Shown: positions 23,134-32,883, counted from the stretch's first letter. The stretch is 33,953 bases of DNA from a bacterium (GCA_024231775.1 JAAEQG010001093.1:1-33953), one strand, 5' to 3'. Made by a program: numbers and translations. Notes: generated by a model from the sequence alone, not told the origin.

Positions 23134-26100
23134 ATGTTGTTTCATCATGCGCGTCTGTTCTCCGTGTTGACAGGCACAGTACTCGTTTCGTCAGCAATCG
23201 CTCTTGCCGCTCCAGGTGGCAAGCAGGTATCGGCGTCTTCTTCCGAGCGTTCGGAGATGACCCAGGCCAGTCCTGAGGTGGCGGCGCACGCGCTGCGCGC
23301 ACAGTTCGAGGGACTCCATCAACATGTAGGCCAAGATGGTGCCGCCGCATTCTTTGGCAAGCGAATGACGGAGGGGCGAACGCCGGCGCGCGCAGCCCTG
23401 GGTTGGCTGACGGAGTTCGGGCCTGCCCTGGGGGTGTCGAATCCGGACCTGCAGGCCATGCGGAGCAATCGCGTTCACGGGAAGCGCTTCACAGTCTTCG
23501 TGTACCAGCAGTACATGGATGGGTTGCCGGTCGAGCATGGTGTGGCCCGGTTATTGGTGCTCAATGGGCACCCCAACCGCGTCGTCTACGCCGCCGGTCA
23601 CTTGGCTCACTCCCCAGAGTCGGGCCTGCGCCCCGCGGCGGTGGAGGCTACCGCAGCGGTGGCCACCGTGCAGACCCTGGTGCCCTACTCCAGTTTGACT
23701 GAGTGGTCCGTTCCGGAGCAGGTGGCTTACTTCAATCCCGATGTCGCCGGAGCTACGGCGGCCCGCGCATGGAAGTTCACCGGCCGGCGCGGCGATCACC
23801 GCTGGCCCACGGCGTTCCACACGTTCTTCGTTGACGCCGTTGACGGTCGCCTGCTTCACGTACGCGACGAGATCTACAATGCCGACGTCGATGGGCACGT
23901 CAGCGGGTACGCCACCCCCGGGACTCAACCGGACACGGACTACAACCTGCCGGTGGAGATGTCCATGGAGAACGTCCGCGTCCGCATCGTCGATGGAGAA
24001 ACGACCTACAGCGATGCGAGCGGAGACTACATCCTCTCTGCCAATGGCGGATCCGAGACGGTTCAGGCTGACCTGATCGGCGAATGGGTGCGGGTGCTCA
24101 ACGCCCAAGGTCCGACCGAAAGCCTGGCGGAAACCGTAACGCCTCCGGGCACGGTAGATTTCCAGTTCAATCCCCTACCCGCAGAATACACGACGGCACA
24201 GATCAACGGCTTCATCCGGACGACGGAGGTGCATGACTTCTACAAAGACCGTCAGCCGGACTTCGACCAGCTCGATTTCCCCCTGAACTGCTACGTGAAT
24301 ATCCCCGACTCCTGCAACGCGTTTTACTCCGGTAACACCATCAACTTCTTCAACAGCGAGGGCGGATGCGTTAACACGGCTTACTCGGGCGTGATTGCCC
24401 ACGAATACGGTCACTTCATTGTCAGTGAGCTCGGCCTCCGCCAAGGCGCATTCGGCGAGGGCTTCGGGGACTGCGTATCGCTGTTGCTCTACGACGATCC
24501 GGTGATCGGGAGGGATGTCTACGGTCCGGGGACTTACTTCCGCCAGATCGTCTTCGCAGACCTGCCTTACCCCTGCGTGGGTGAGATCCACTATTGCGGT
24601 CAGGTGCTGGCCGGTTGCTGGTGGGACACAAAACTGGAGCTTCAGGCGATCTTAGGAGAAGCCCAAGGCCTGCATGTGGTCCGCCAGTTGTTTACCGACT
24701 GGTCGCAGATCACCCGCGGAGGAGACGGGAGCGACAGCGCCCACCCGCTTACTTTGGTCGAAGCGTTGATCGCGGATGACGACGACGGTGACCTGTACAC
24801 CGGCACGCCACACGATTGTGCGATCCTGGCAGGTTTCGCAGCCCACGACATCACCACCCTGGCAGTCATCCCCGACTGCAATGGCAACGGCACGCCGGAC
24901 GCATGCGAGAACAACGACGACTGCAACTCCAACGGAGTCGGCGACGTGTGCGACGTGGTCCTCGGAACCAGCCTGGACTGCACGGACAACCTCGTCCCCG
25001 ACGAGTGCGAGGCGGACTGCAACCAAAACGGCATCCGCGATGATTGTGACCTTGCCGCCGCCACCAGCCTGGACTGCAACGCCAACACCACGCCGGATGA
25101 GTGTGACCTGGCTGGCCCGAGTGGAGACTGCAACCTGAACTCCACCCCGGATGAATGTGATATCGCCGAGCGGCGCAGTATGAACTGCAACGGAAACACC
25201 ATCCCGGATGATTGCGAGATCGCCGCCGGGTCCACTGCGGACCTGGATACGAATGGCATACCGGATGAGTGCGGCCCGGCCGCGTGCCTCAGTGTTTGGG
25301 ACGGCTTCCAGCCCAACCCGCCGTTCAGCCGCAACAAACCGGTCCACGGAATCGACTTCAACGGTGATGGAAGCAAATGGGACAACCCGGAAGGTACTGC
25401 GATCATCGACAAGCGCGGGTGCGAGACCGGTTATAGTTCAGACCTCGCCGTCCGCGTCGACGTAGACAGCGGCCTCACCGACCCCACCGAAGGCTATATG
25501 ACTAGCGAGTACTTTCACACCGTGGATGGTGAGCTCGACTGCGGCGCCGCCATCTACACGCTCTCCTTCAAACCAAAGATCGGATTCGGAATCGACTCGC
25601 GCTGGGACTGGCAGATGCTCTTCTATGACGCCTTCCGAGACGAACCGGTCCTCCAGCTCGAGTTCATCTCCCTGGCCTCGCTTCGCAGCGACGTCGTCCA
25701 GGGGCGAATCGTGGTGAGAAACTCCGCTCCGCCTCCCTCACCTCGCTATCTGGATACAGGCGTCGATTTGCTTCTGGAGTCCTGCTACGACATACAGATC
25801 GTCTTTGACAATCTGGCAGGCACCGTTCAACTCTACATCAACGGCGTCCCTCGACTGGATCCGCCCATTGCCTCGCTCAAGCCCCTCACCCGCCGCCTGG
25901 ACTACTTCCGTATTCATCCCCTCGATAACCTCGCCGCCACGACCAGTACAACCAGCCTGAAACTGGACGACTTCGAACTATGCCGTAGCGGTATCCCATT
26001 GATGAACTGGGAGGACTGCAACGACAACTGCATAGATGACTCGTGGGACGTTTCCCAAGCGCTATCCGGCGATTGTAACCTCAACACAGTCCCGGACGAG

Positions 26101-27615
26101 TGCGATGTCAACGGCAGCACCAGCCGCGACTGCAACGTCAATCGGATTCCAGACAATTGCGACCTTGATGCGGGCACCAGCCGCGACTGCAACGTGAACA
26201 CAACTCCCGACGAGTGCGAGACCGATTGCAATGAGAACGGGATTCCGGATCAGTGCGATCTAACCGGGGGGAGCAGCCCGGACTGCAACGACACGGACAT
26301 GCCCGACGAATGCGAGCTGGGAATACTGCATGATTGTTGTGCAGCTCACAGCAGCCCAGGATGTTCGGATACTGAGGTCGAGTCCTGTGTCTGCTCCGCC
26401 TACCCACCTTGCTGCACGGGGCCCTGGGACGAAATCTGTGTGATCATCGTGGAATTACTCGGGTGCGATTCGTGCGAAGGCAACGACTGCAACGAGAACA
26501 ACGTGCCCGATGATTGCGACCTGATCGCCGGAACCAGTGCCGACTGCAATGACAACGCCTTCCCCGACGAATGCGAAGACGACTGCAACGGCAACTGGAT
26601 TCCGGACGACTGCGACGTATCCTCGGGTACCAGCCTTGACTGCAACTGGAACTTCGTGCCCGACGAATGCGACATTGGTGCATCGGCCAGCGCCGACTGC
26701 AACTCGAGCGGGGTCCCTGATGAGTGTGAGGACGACTGCAACCGCAACGGGCTAGCTGACGAATGTGATATTGAGGAGGGAACAAGCCTCGACTGCAACT
26801 TGGACGGGAATCCCGATGAATGCGAAACCGACTGCGATGGCAACGGTGTGACGGACGATTGCGACGTGTCCGAGGGAACCAGCCCGGACTGCAATGGCAA
26901 CGACGTCCCTGATGAATGCGAGTTCGTCAGCGAGGTCGTACACCTGATACACAGAGGTGACCTGGTCAATATCGTCGCAGAGTGTGGCGGAGATTGCGGC
27001 TCAGTCTTCAATAACTGCGACCGTCCGACGGGATTCACCTGGGTGGACTCGCGCGGTGGAGAAGTTGTCGGAGTGCAGGTGGAGTTCAACGTGGGTCTGG
27101 AGTGCCACCCGAACGGATCAGTGCATACGACGAGCCTGAACGGAGCCATGGGCAACTCGTTCGCATCAACTCCCTGGTACTGTGACTGTGCATGCGCCCC
27201 AGGGGCGGCCGTGAACATGGAGGCCGAGGCAGAGGACTACGCGAGCGGCGGCTCTAATACGTTCCTGATCGAAGATGTGACCACCAACTGTTTCGGGTTT
27301 GTCGAAGGACCGGAGTGGGGTGAGGGCGTATACGGCAGGGTCACGGTCACGTACGCGGCAGCAGACGATTGCGACGAGGACGGAATCCCGGATGAGTGCG
27401 CCCTGCCGGGTAACGACTGTAACGACAACAGCACGCTGGACTCCTGTGAATACGGTGAGATCCTAGAGCCGGGTGCTCCCGCAGCCCAAGGGGCCATTCA
27501 GGGACTGTCGTCCGCAGGAGCGACCGCAGGTGGACTGCACCGCACACGTCCGCCTTGCCCCAGACGAGAGGGTGATCGCGACGGGAACTGCGTCTTGGAC
27601 GACTGCGAGGATTAG
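23134..27615 (+). CDS. Giant secreted metallopeptidase-like protein with DCN repeats
   Basis: ATG 23134 (GAGGA upstream) gives 1493 aa with a signal peptide (MLFHHARLFSVLTGTVLVSS, then AIALAA). Residues about 60-200 resemble an FTP-type propeptide (FTVFVYQQYMDGLPVEHGVA). The catalytic region has H423-E-Y-G-H427 (VIAHEYGHFIVSEL) and E442 in GEGFGDC, a zinc HExxH motif with a glutamate ligand as in gluzincins; the 19-residue H-to-E spacing is short for M4/M36. From about residue 588 there are about 25 acidic DCN-x-N-x-x-PDECD units in three blocks and a short tail. They are interrupted by a lectin/LamG-like insert (about 715-960), a Cys-rich insert (HDCCAAHSSPGCSDTEVESC) and another globular insert (about 1270-1410). 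The units resemble calcium loops. It is probably exported or surface-bound and matured by the propeptide. Confidence 0.8.
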   Translation: MLFHHARLFSVLTGTVLVSSAIALAAPGGKQVSASSSERSEMTQASPEVAAHALRAQFEGLHQHVGQDGAAAFFGKRMTEGRTPARAALGWLTEFGPALGVSNPDLQAMRSNRVHGKRFTVFVYQQYMDGLPVEHGVARLLVLNGHPNRVVYAAGHLAHSPESGLRPAAVEATAAVATVQTLVPYSSLTEWSVPEQVAYFNPDVAGATAARAWKFTGRRGDHRWPTAFHTFFVDAVDGRLLHVRDEIYNADVDGHVSGYATPGTQPDTDYNLPVEMSMENVRVRIVDGETTYSDASGDYILSANGGSETVQADLIGEWVRVLNAQGPTESLAETVTPPGTVDFQFNPLPAEYTTAQINGFIRTTEVHDFYKDRQPDFDQLDFPLNCYVNIPDSCNAFYSGNTINFFNSEGGCVNTAYSGVIAHEYGHFIVSELGLRQGAFGEGFGDCVSLLLYDDPVIGRDVYGPGTYFRQIVFADLPYPCVGEIHYCGQVLAGCWWDTKLELQAILGEAQGLHVVRQLFTDWSQITRGGDGSDSAHPLTLVEALIADDDDGDLYTGTPHDCAILAGFAAHDITTLAVIPDCNGNGTPDACENNDDCNSNGVGDVCDVVLGTSLDCTDNLVPDECEADCNQNGIRDDCDLAAATSLDCNANTTPDECDLAGPSGDCNLNSTPDECDIAERRSMNCNGNTIPDDCEIAAGSTADLDTNGIPDECGPAACLSVWDGFQPNPPFSRNKPVHGIDFNGDGSKWDNPEGTAIIDKRGCETGYSSDLAVRVDVDSGLTDPTEGYMTSEYFHTVDGELDCGAAIYTLSFKPKIGFGIDSRWDWQMLFYDAFRDEPVLQLEFISLASLRSDVVQGRIVVRNSAPPPSPRYLDTGVDLLLESCYDIQIVFDNLAGTVQLYINGVPRLDPPIASLKPLTRRLDYFRIHPLDNLAATTSTTSLKLDDFELCRSGIPLMNWEDCNDNCIDDSWDVSQALSGDCNLNTVPDECDVNGSTSRDCNVNRIPDNCDLDAGTSRDCNVNTTPDECETDCNENGIPDQCDLTGGSSPDCNDTDMPDECELGILHDCCAAHSSPGCSDTEVESCVCSAYPPCCTGPWDEICVIIVELLGCDSCEGNDCNENNVPDDCDLIAGTSADCNDNAFPDECEDDCNGNWIPDDCDVSSGTSLDCNWNFVPDECDIGASASADCNSSGVPDECEDDCNRNGLADECDIEEGTSLDCNLDGNPDECETDCDGNGVTDDCDVSEGTSPDCNGNDVPDECEFVSEVVHLIHRGDLVNIVAECGGDCGSVFNNCDRPTGFTWVDSRGGEVVGVQVEFNVGLECHPNGSVHTTSLNGAMGNSFASTPWYCDCACAPGAAVNMEAEAEDYASGGSNTFLIEDVTTNCFGFVEGPEWGEGVYGRVTVTYAAADDCDEDGIPDECALPGNDCNDNSTLDSCEYGEILEPGAPAAQGAIQGLSSAGATAGGLHRTRPPCPRREGDRDGNCVLDDCED

Positions 27616-27803
27616 TCGCAGCAGCGAACCACCCCTGCGTTGAGGCAGACGATGAGCGGAAGGACGAGACTCGGCGCATAGCGATGGGGTGTGATGGCTG
27701 CGCGGCAGACAGGTACCTTGGGAGATGCGCGGGACTATGCACGAGCAGGCCCAAGGGAACGGTACGCGGATGGACGCAACTCATCTACTGGCGATTGAGA
27801 CGC

Positions 27804-28592
27804 TCAGGGGTGATGGAGGGGCGGAAACGGTTTGGGGGCGGCGATGACCACGGAATCAGCAGCCAGGGGGTCATCCGGTTTGACCAGGTTCAGGCCACCA
27901 TCGGCTTCGAGGGTCAGCAGCCAGCGATCCCCCGGGCGCATGGGCGCGTAGACCGCTTCTCCTTGAGCCACGCGTATACCGGCTTGGCGGGCCTTGGCGC
28001 GGTCCAGGGCGTAGGTCCAGAAATCGCGCCATAGGGACAGCTCGAAGTCTGAAGGATTGCGGCTGGTGCGATACACGTCGGGGATGGCCCCGCGCCGTCC
28101 CAGCCAGTACCCATCCTCAGGGGCCTGGGTCTCCCCGTAGACTCTGCGAAAGAGCGCGAGGCTCCGGCCGCGAAGCTGATCTCCGTGGGCTACGTGGGCG
28201 TTCTCGAACTTGATCACCAGAGCGTCGAAGTGCGGGACGCTACCGGGCACACCGAAGGTGTGGGGCTCGAGCGGATGGCCGTGGCGGTCGATCTCGGTCA
28301 GGCGGATAACCGTCTGGCGCACTCGACCGTCTGCTTCGGCGTGCTGTTCGAGGACTTCCACTTCGGCGACCCGGCGTTCGACATCGAGGCGCTCGATAAT
28401 CTCGGCGAGTTGCTTCCGCTCTCGAGCCAATCGCTCAGCCCTACGTGCCAGGGCCTCCTGCTGGCGGAGCAATCTCTCGTTTTCTCGGTGCAGTAACTCG
28501 GCGCGGCGGCGATCGGACTTGAGCCACAGTCCTCCGCCGGCGATGAGGATCGACGCCGCGACGACCCCGCACCCAAACCATCGGAAACGCAT
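27804..28592 (-). CDS. Single-span membrane coiled-coil protein
   Basis: ATG 28592 (MRFRWFGCGVVAASILIAGG) gives 262 aa. One N-terminal membrane span (8-24) is followed by a charged coiled coil (about 27-86; RRAELLHRENERLLRQQEAL) and a globular domain (HFDALVIKFENAHVAHGDQL, RVYGETQAPEDGYWLGRRGA). The longer upstream frame is not supported. No family known to me; an envelope role is inferred from topology. It is divergent from mqnE, with about 200 bp between the starts. Confidence 0.7.
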   Translation of the reverse strand: MRFRWFGCGVVAASILIAGGGLWLKSDRRRAELLHRENERLLRQQEALARRAERLARERKQLAEIIERLDVERRVAEVEVLEQHAEADGRVRQTVIRLTEIDRHGHPLEPHTFGVPGSVPHFDALVIKFENAHVAHGDQLRGRSLALFRRVYGETQAPEDGYWLGRRGAIPDVYRTSRNPSDFELSLWRDFWTYALDRAKARQAGIRVAQGEAVYAPMRPGDRWLLTLEADGGLNLVKPDDPLAADSVVIAAPKPFPPLHHP

Positions 28593-28790
28593 CAGCACGC
28601 TGGTTCCACCCGCACTAGGCGGGAGTGTCTCCCGCAGGTGTACATTGGAGCCCCGTTCCCCTATACACCTCTCATCGGCAAGAGTTGCCCGAGTGCGCCG
28701 TCGGTTGTTGTTGGGCGGGCAAAATCTCGCCGCTTGGTCGGGATTACCGGGACCTCTATAGTCCGACACTCCTGAGCGAGAAGGTTAGGT

Positions 28791-30026
28791 ATGGCCATCA
28801 CGACAGACACGCTGGGCGACATCGCCGAACGCGTGGAAGCTGGGGAACGCCTGGGCTTCGAGGACGGCGTACGCCTCTACCGCACTCGGGACATTCACGC
28901 GCTGGGCAGGCTGGCGGACCTCGTCCGGCGCCGCCGGCATGGCGACACAGCCTACTTCAACGTCAACCGCCACATCAACTACACCAACCGATGTGTGCTG
29001 CGGTGCAGGTTCTGCTCGTTCTACCGCCCGTGGGACGCGGACGCCCCCGACGTTTACGAGTTGACCGTCGATGAGGTGGTCGAGCGTGCGGGAGAGGCGT
29101 ATGCCCACGGAGCGACCGAGGTACATATCGTGGGGGGGCTGCACCCCAAGCTGCCGTTCTCGTACTACACCGAAGTGTGCCGGCGCATCCGCGAGACCTG
29201 CCCGCACCTGCACCTGAAGGCTTTCACCGCTATCGAGATCATCCATTTCGCCCGCATCGCCAAGCCGAGGATGGCCATCCGCGAGGTCCTGACCGAACTG
29301 CGCGAAGCCGGACTCAGCTCGCTGCCGGGCGGCGGGGCGGAGATCTTCGACGACCGCGTTCACGACGAAGCCTTCCAGAACAAGGTGGGGGAGACCGAGT
29401 GGTTCGAGGTCCACCGTACCGCTCACGAGCTCGGTCTCCGCTCCAACGCCACCATGCTCTACGGGCACGTGGAAACGATCGAGGAGCGGGTGCGGCATCT
29501 CCTCAAGCTGCGTACGCACCAGGACGAGTCGCGTAGCAGCCGCCCCGGACGGTTCAACTGTATCGTACCCCTGCCGTTCATTCCCGAAGGCAGCGCTCTG
29601 GCGGATCTACCCGGCCCGACCGGCCTGGACGACCTGCGAACCCTGGCGGTCTGCAGGTTGCTGCTGGACAACTTCGACCACGTCAAGGCGTTCTGGATCA
29701 TGCAGTCGCCCAAGCTCGCCCAGGTATCGCTCAACTGGGGGGTGGACGATCTGGACGGGACGGTCGTGTACTACGACATCACCAAGCGAGAGGGGCAGGG
29801 CACGACTCATCAGGAGATGACCATCGATGTGCTGAAGCGACTAATCTGCGAAGCCGGGTGCGTCCCGGTGGAACGCGATTCGCTCTACCGCCGGGTGATC
29901 CGCGGGGAGAAGCACTGGTCCATCGAGGGGGAGGATTCCCAAGTGCCCTCACCACAGCCCGAGACGCCTAGAGAGCGGGATCAGGGAAGGGGGCTGGCGC
30001 CCGAGGGTGACAGCAGGCAAACCTGA
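28791..30026 (+). CDS. mqnE: Aminodeoxyfutalosine synthase (radical SAM)
   Basis: ATG 28791 (GAAGG upstream) gives 411 aa. The radical-SAM cluster site is C68-x3-C72-x2-C75 in TNRCVLRCRFCSFYRP. Further MqnE hallmarks are GATEVHIVGGLHPKLPFSYY, SLPGGGAEIFDDRVHD and NATMLYGHVETIEERVRHLL. The enzyme joins SAM-derived adenosyl to the chorismate-derived enolpyruvyl benzoate to make aminodeoxyfutalosine, the early step of the futalosine route to menaquinone. No other mqn gene is in the window, so the pathway is dispersed. The last ~35 residues are a low-complexity tail, and the gene end overlaps the convergent gene by 46 bp. Confidence 0.92.
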   Translation: MAITTDTLGDIAERVEAGERLGFEDGVRLYRTRDIHALGRLADLVRRRRHGDTAYFNVNRHINYTNRCVLRCRFCSFYRPWDADAPDVYELTVDEVVERAGEAYAHGATEVHIVGGLHPKLPFSYYTEVCRRIRETCPHLHLKAFTAIEIIHFARIAKPRMAIREVLTELREAGLSSLPGGGAEIFDDRVHDEAFQNKVGETEWFEVHRTAHELGLRSNATMLYGHVETIEERVRHLLKLRTHQDESRSSRPGRFNCIVPLPFIPEGSALADLPGPTGLDDLRTLAVCRLLLDNFDHVKAFWIMQSPKLAQVSLNWGVDDLDGTVVYYDITKREGQGTTHQEMTIDVLKRLICEAGCVPVERDSLYRRVIRGEKHWSIEGEDSQVPSPQPETPRERDQGRGLAPEGDSRQT

Positions 30027-31903
30027 TGACCGGCAAGGGCAAGCCGACCTCCGACCACTTCAACCGAGTCACCAGCCAGCAAATCCTGATAGCGCTGATT
30101 CGAGGACGGGCCAGGCCCCTTGAGGATCACGGTGCGTGCGTCCGGCAGGAGGTTGACCACCGCGATGGTCAGTTGGCCTGCGTTACCCTGTCCGGTGAAC
30201 ACCAGACACATCCGGGCAACCTGCCCCTGCTCATCGAACGCCACAAACGTGGATGGGTCGCGCAGGTCGCGGTCGATGATGGGCGCCGGCAGCGACTCAA
30301 TAGCCTGGCGAAGCTCCGCGAAGGAGCCCACCGCCGAAACACTAACCCGGGCGACGCCTGTTCGGACATGGTCCAGGATAGGCGCCGCCTCATCCTCATC
30401 CGAGGCGATCAGCACCGCCCGGTAACCCGCGAGGGCCTCGGCGTGGGCGGCTACCATCGCAAGCGGCAGGACGTCAAAGCAAAGCTGACGATCCAGCAGC
30501 ATGTCGAAGAGCGCCCCAGCCTCGTCTGACCACCGGTTGCCGTCCGTCGGGTCCACGGCGGAGTAGCCTATCACCACTGCGACTCGCGGTCGGCTGGAGA
30601 ACGCCCCAAGCTGAGGCGCGAAGTGGATAAGGTCCAGGGCGGTGTGGGCCATCGCCTCGATGCGCTCCGGTCGAGTCACCAGCGGTCGGTAGGGCAACCG
30701 TGATCCGTCACGCAGGTCGCGCCACCCCTCGATCAACCCGAGGCGTTGTCCACCCAGGCTGTGGACCCACATCGCCGGTTGAATCGCACTCGTCCCGCTG
30801 TTCCGCCCGGCCCGTCCGGCGGACGTCGGCGGGACCCAGCCCACGCTGACCACGCCATCTTGCCCGTGCGTGCCGTGGAAGAGGCTGCGGCGGGCGAGCG
30901 ATGCTCCCCAGCCCTCTCCCCTCGGAGGGTCCGCAATCGCGGGAAGGACTCCAGACTCCGCAGGCGGTGCGGACCCGGAGATCAGCTCCGTCAGCGTCAA
31001 CGGCTGATAGACATCTGCCAAGGGTGGCGTTTCTCCGTCGGTCGTCGCGACCACACCGATGGCGAGTGCAGCGGCACGCGCCGCCAGGCGCTCGGAGTAT
31101 CGCTCCACCGAAATCGTCCTGGGAGATGGACCGCAAACGCCCGTTCCCAAGCAGGCGAGCAGATCAAAATCGCCCAGCACCGAGCTGGCCCGAGTCACCG
31201 AAGCGCGATCCTGAAACGCGAAGCGGGACGGAACGGTATGGACAGTGCCGTTCCGGGTGTGGCGGGGAGCTTCGTAGCTCCGGCGGTGAGGAAGGAACCC
31301 CGGCCGGCGAGGCGGCTGCACCGCCCGATGGAGCGCATCGTCCAGCCAATGGAGGCTGGCTAACAACTCCCGATCTGATATGGCGGGGTTGCCTGCGCGC
31401 CGACAGCCCAGCTCACGCTCCAGGACAGCAACGGTTTTGAGGGCTACGGCGATCGTCGCCCGACGGTAGGGCCTGTCAAACCAACCGAAGTAGAGAGACT
31501 CTATCAGGTCTGGGGTCGTCACCAACTCACCGAGACGCGTCCGGGCGCGCTGGAGCGCGGACTCCAGCGCGGGTTCCTCGATGCGCCCCGAGGTCAACGC
31601 CGGCGGGAGGATCGAGACGCTACCGCCAGGTGCGGTGCTCCGGTCTCGAGCGGAAGCCCTCGCAGGCGGACTCTCCGCGCTGCGCATCTCGGGTGGACCG
31701 GCGAGCGTGGCTGATGCGCCCGCCAGCATAAGTCCCAACGCTGCACAGCCCCAAACCCACCGATAGCCGCAAGAACGCTGCTTCGCCGTAACAGCGCAAA
31801 GTAGCCAACGCGTTGTAGCGGCCTGCGTCTCGCAGGCCGTTCGGCCGGCGGGGACGCCGGCCGCTACACACAATCCCGCGACTTTAGGCCGTACTGTTAC
31901 CAT
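29981..31903 (-). CDS. Large exported protein with GATase/beta-galactosidase-like C-terminal half
   Basis: The ATG at 31901-31903 overlaps the TAA of the upstream gene (ATGGTAA), giving up to 640 aa. The first ~35 codons run through REP copy E; the hydrophobic segment CAALGLMLAGASATLAGPPE just after it looks like a signal peptide, so the native start is uncertain. The middle is Arg/Pro-rich. From about residue 440 a Rossmann-like domain (RVAVVIGYSAVDPTDGNRWS, YRAVLIASDEDEAAPILDHV) and a final beta domain (LTIAVVNLLPDARTVILKGP, ending LAGHQVCLL) resemble the trimerisation and C-terminal domains of GH42-like glycosidases. No catalytic barrel is recognised, so activity is not claimed. The 3' end overlaps mqnE. 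Confidence 0.6.
   Translation of the reverse strand: MVTVRPKVAGLCVAAGVPAGRTACETQAATTRWLLCAVTAKQRSCGYRWVWGCAALGLMLAGASATLAGPPEMRSAESPPARASARDRSTAPGGSVSILPPALTSGRIEEPALESALQRARTRLGELVTTPDLIESLYFGWFDRPYRRATIAVALKTVAVLERELGCRRAGNPAISDRELLASLHWLDDALHRAVQPPRRPGFLPHRRSYEAPRHTRNGTVHTVPSRFAFQDRASVTRASSVLGDFDLLACLGTGVCGPSPRTISVERYSERLAARAAALAIGVVATTDGETPPLADVYQPLTLTELISGSAPPAESGVLPAIADPPRGEGWGASLARRSLFHGTHGQDGVVSVGWVPPTSAGRAGRNSGTSAIQPAMWVHSLGGQRLGLIEGWRDLRDGSRLPYRPLVTRPERIEAMAHTALDLIHFAPQLGAFSSRPRVAVVIGYSAVDPTDGNRWSDEAGALFDMLLDRQLCFDVLPLAMVAAHAEALAGYRAVLIASDEDEAAPILDHVRTGVARVSVSAVGSFAELRQAIESLPAPIIDRDLRDPSTFVAFDEQGQVARMCLVFTGQGNAGQLTIAVVNLLPDARTVILKGPGPSSNQRYQDLLAGDSVEVVGGRLALAGHQVCLLSPSGASPLP
31814..31868. 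repeat. REP palindrome pair, copy E, inside a coding 5' end
   Basis: TGTAGC, hairpin GGCCTGCGTCTCGCAGGCC, then GTT, then hairpin GGCCGGCGGGGACGCCGGCC, GCTACA: 55 bp. It has the same layout and orientation as copy D with one extra base. It lies between the coupled ATG (31903) and the signal-peptide-like segment of the leftward gene. Confidence 0.9.
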
Positions 31904-32508
31904 AGCGCCCACCATTTCTCCGGACGGTCTGCCTCGCCGGCCGGAGTCCGCTCCGACTCGGTCAGCGCGGGCAGTTTGGACTTCAGGGCGATGAGTCGTG
32001 TACGCAAGTACCGATCCGGATGGATGCGCACCTGCCGTTGCGATTGGGCGTGGAAGAGAGTGTCGGCGGGCGGAATGTCGTCGTCTTCGCCGTAGAACTT
32101 CAGCGCTTCTTCAAAGCACTGCCTGGCTTCACAGCCGAGACGACGGCGTTCCGGTGGATCGGATTGCCGGTCCACCGCCTCCCCCAGCACACGCGCAAGG
32201 GTGACCCATTGCACGGGGTCGATGATCGCGGATGGGGAGGACGACGGGTTGATCCACGCCGGGCCGGAGATGGAACGTCCACCGTCCTCGGGTGGCGTCC
32301 GGGGGGCGGGGGATTTGAAGGCAAACTCGCTGTCAAACCCGCAATGCTCGCAGCGCGTGTGCAAGGTTATCCGCACATCGTCTTCAACAGAGTCAAGCTG
32401 GCCTTCGACGTATCGCGTGCGCCCTTCGCCACACAACTTGCACGGAACCACCATCAGGCAGAGATGGGCTTCGGCCACGCTATGAGCTGCCAGCGGAGGG
32501 ATGTCCAT
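31897..32508 (-). CDS. Zinc-ribbon protein, 203 aa
   Basis: ATG 32508 (MDIPPLAAHSVAEAHLCLMV) has CTGGGGGGTGG upstream; GTG 32517 would add three residues. Two CxxC knuckles (VPCKLCGEG at about 23-28 and TRCEHCGFD at about 52-57) form a zinc ribbon like those in planctomycete DUF2225-type proteins. The C-terminal helices (WVTLARVLGEAVDRQSDPPE, LGCEARQCFEEALKFYGEDD) resemble TPR-like packing. No signal peptide, so probably cytoplasmic. Its stop overlaps the next gene's ATG. Function is unknown. Confidence 0.75.
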   Translation of the reverse strand: MDIPPLAAHSVAEAHLCLMVVPCKLCGEGRTRYVEGQLDSVEDDVRITLHTRCEHCGFDSEFAFKSPAPRTPPEDGGRSISGPAWINPSSSPSAIIDPVQWVTLARVLGEAVDRQSDPPERRRLGCEARQCFEEALKFYGEDDDIPPADTLFHAQSQRQVRIHPDRYLRTRLIALKSKLPALTESERTPAGEADRPEKWWALW

Positions 32509-32526
32509 GAGCGCCACCCCCCAGGG

Positions 32527-32883
32527 CTAGTCCTCTGCGGTCTCCTGATCCGCTCCCCCACCGGGACCGCGCCTCAGCTTGCTGAAGAAATCGCTGAGCA
32601 CGCCCTTGCCAGCCTGCTCGGACTCGTCCTGGGCGTCCGCGTCCTCGCCGGCATTCCTGTTGGCGTCGTAGGCTTCCAACTCGTTCCGGTCCGGAATCTC
32701 TATCCCCCGATTGCCCGGCAGCTCGGTTCCGACCTCGCGAGGCGAGGTGGGCAGCAGGTACTGTCCCTCGGTCCCCAGGTCGCGGTTGTGCTGAGGGCTC
32801 GGCTCGCTATCGCGGCATGCGGCGGCCATGAGGATCAGTCCCCCCAAACCAACACATACCCAGCGGATAGTCATTCGCTCCAT
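32527..32883 (-). CDS. Small lipoprotein, 118 aa
   Basis: ATG 32883 (AGGAG upstream), or ATG 32874, starts MERMTIRWVCVGLGGLILMA, then AAC: a signal peptide with lipobox MAAAC. The mature part is short, acidic and mostly disordered (NRNAGEDADAQDESEQAGKG), ending with a small basic patch (FSKLRRGPGGG). No family recognised. It is 18 bp upstream of the zinc-ribbon gene and likely co-transcribed with it. Confidence 0.7.
   Translation of the reverse strand: MERMTIRWVCVGLGGLILMAAACRDSEPSPQHNRDLGTEGQYLLPTSPREVGTELPGNRGIEIPDRNELEAYDANRNAGEDADAQDESEQAGKGVLSDFFSKLRRGPGGGADQETAED

Noticed and set aside
24880-27450. CRISPR-like periodic repeats
   Set aside because: The periodicity is in a translated frame (DCN units) with variable DNA sequence and no constant repeat-spacer pattern.
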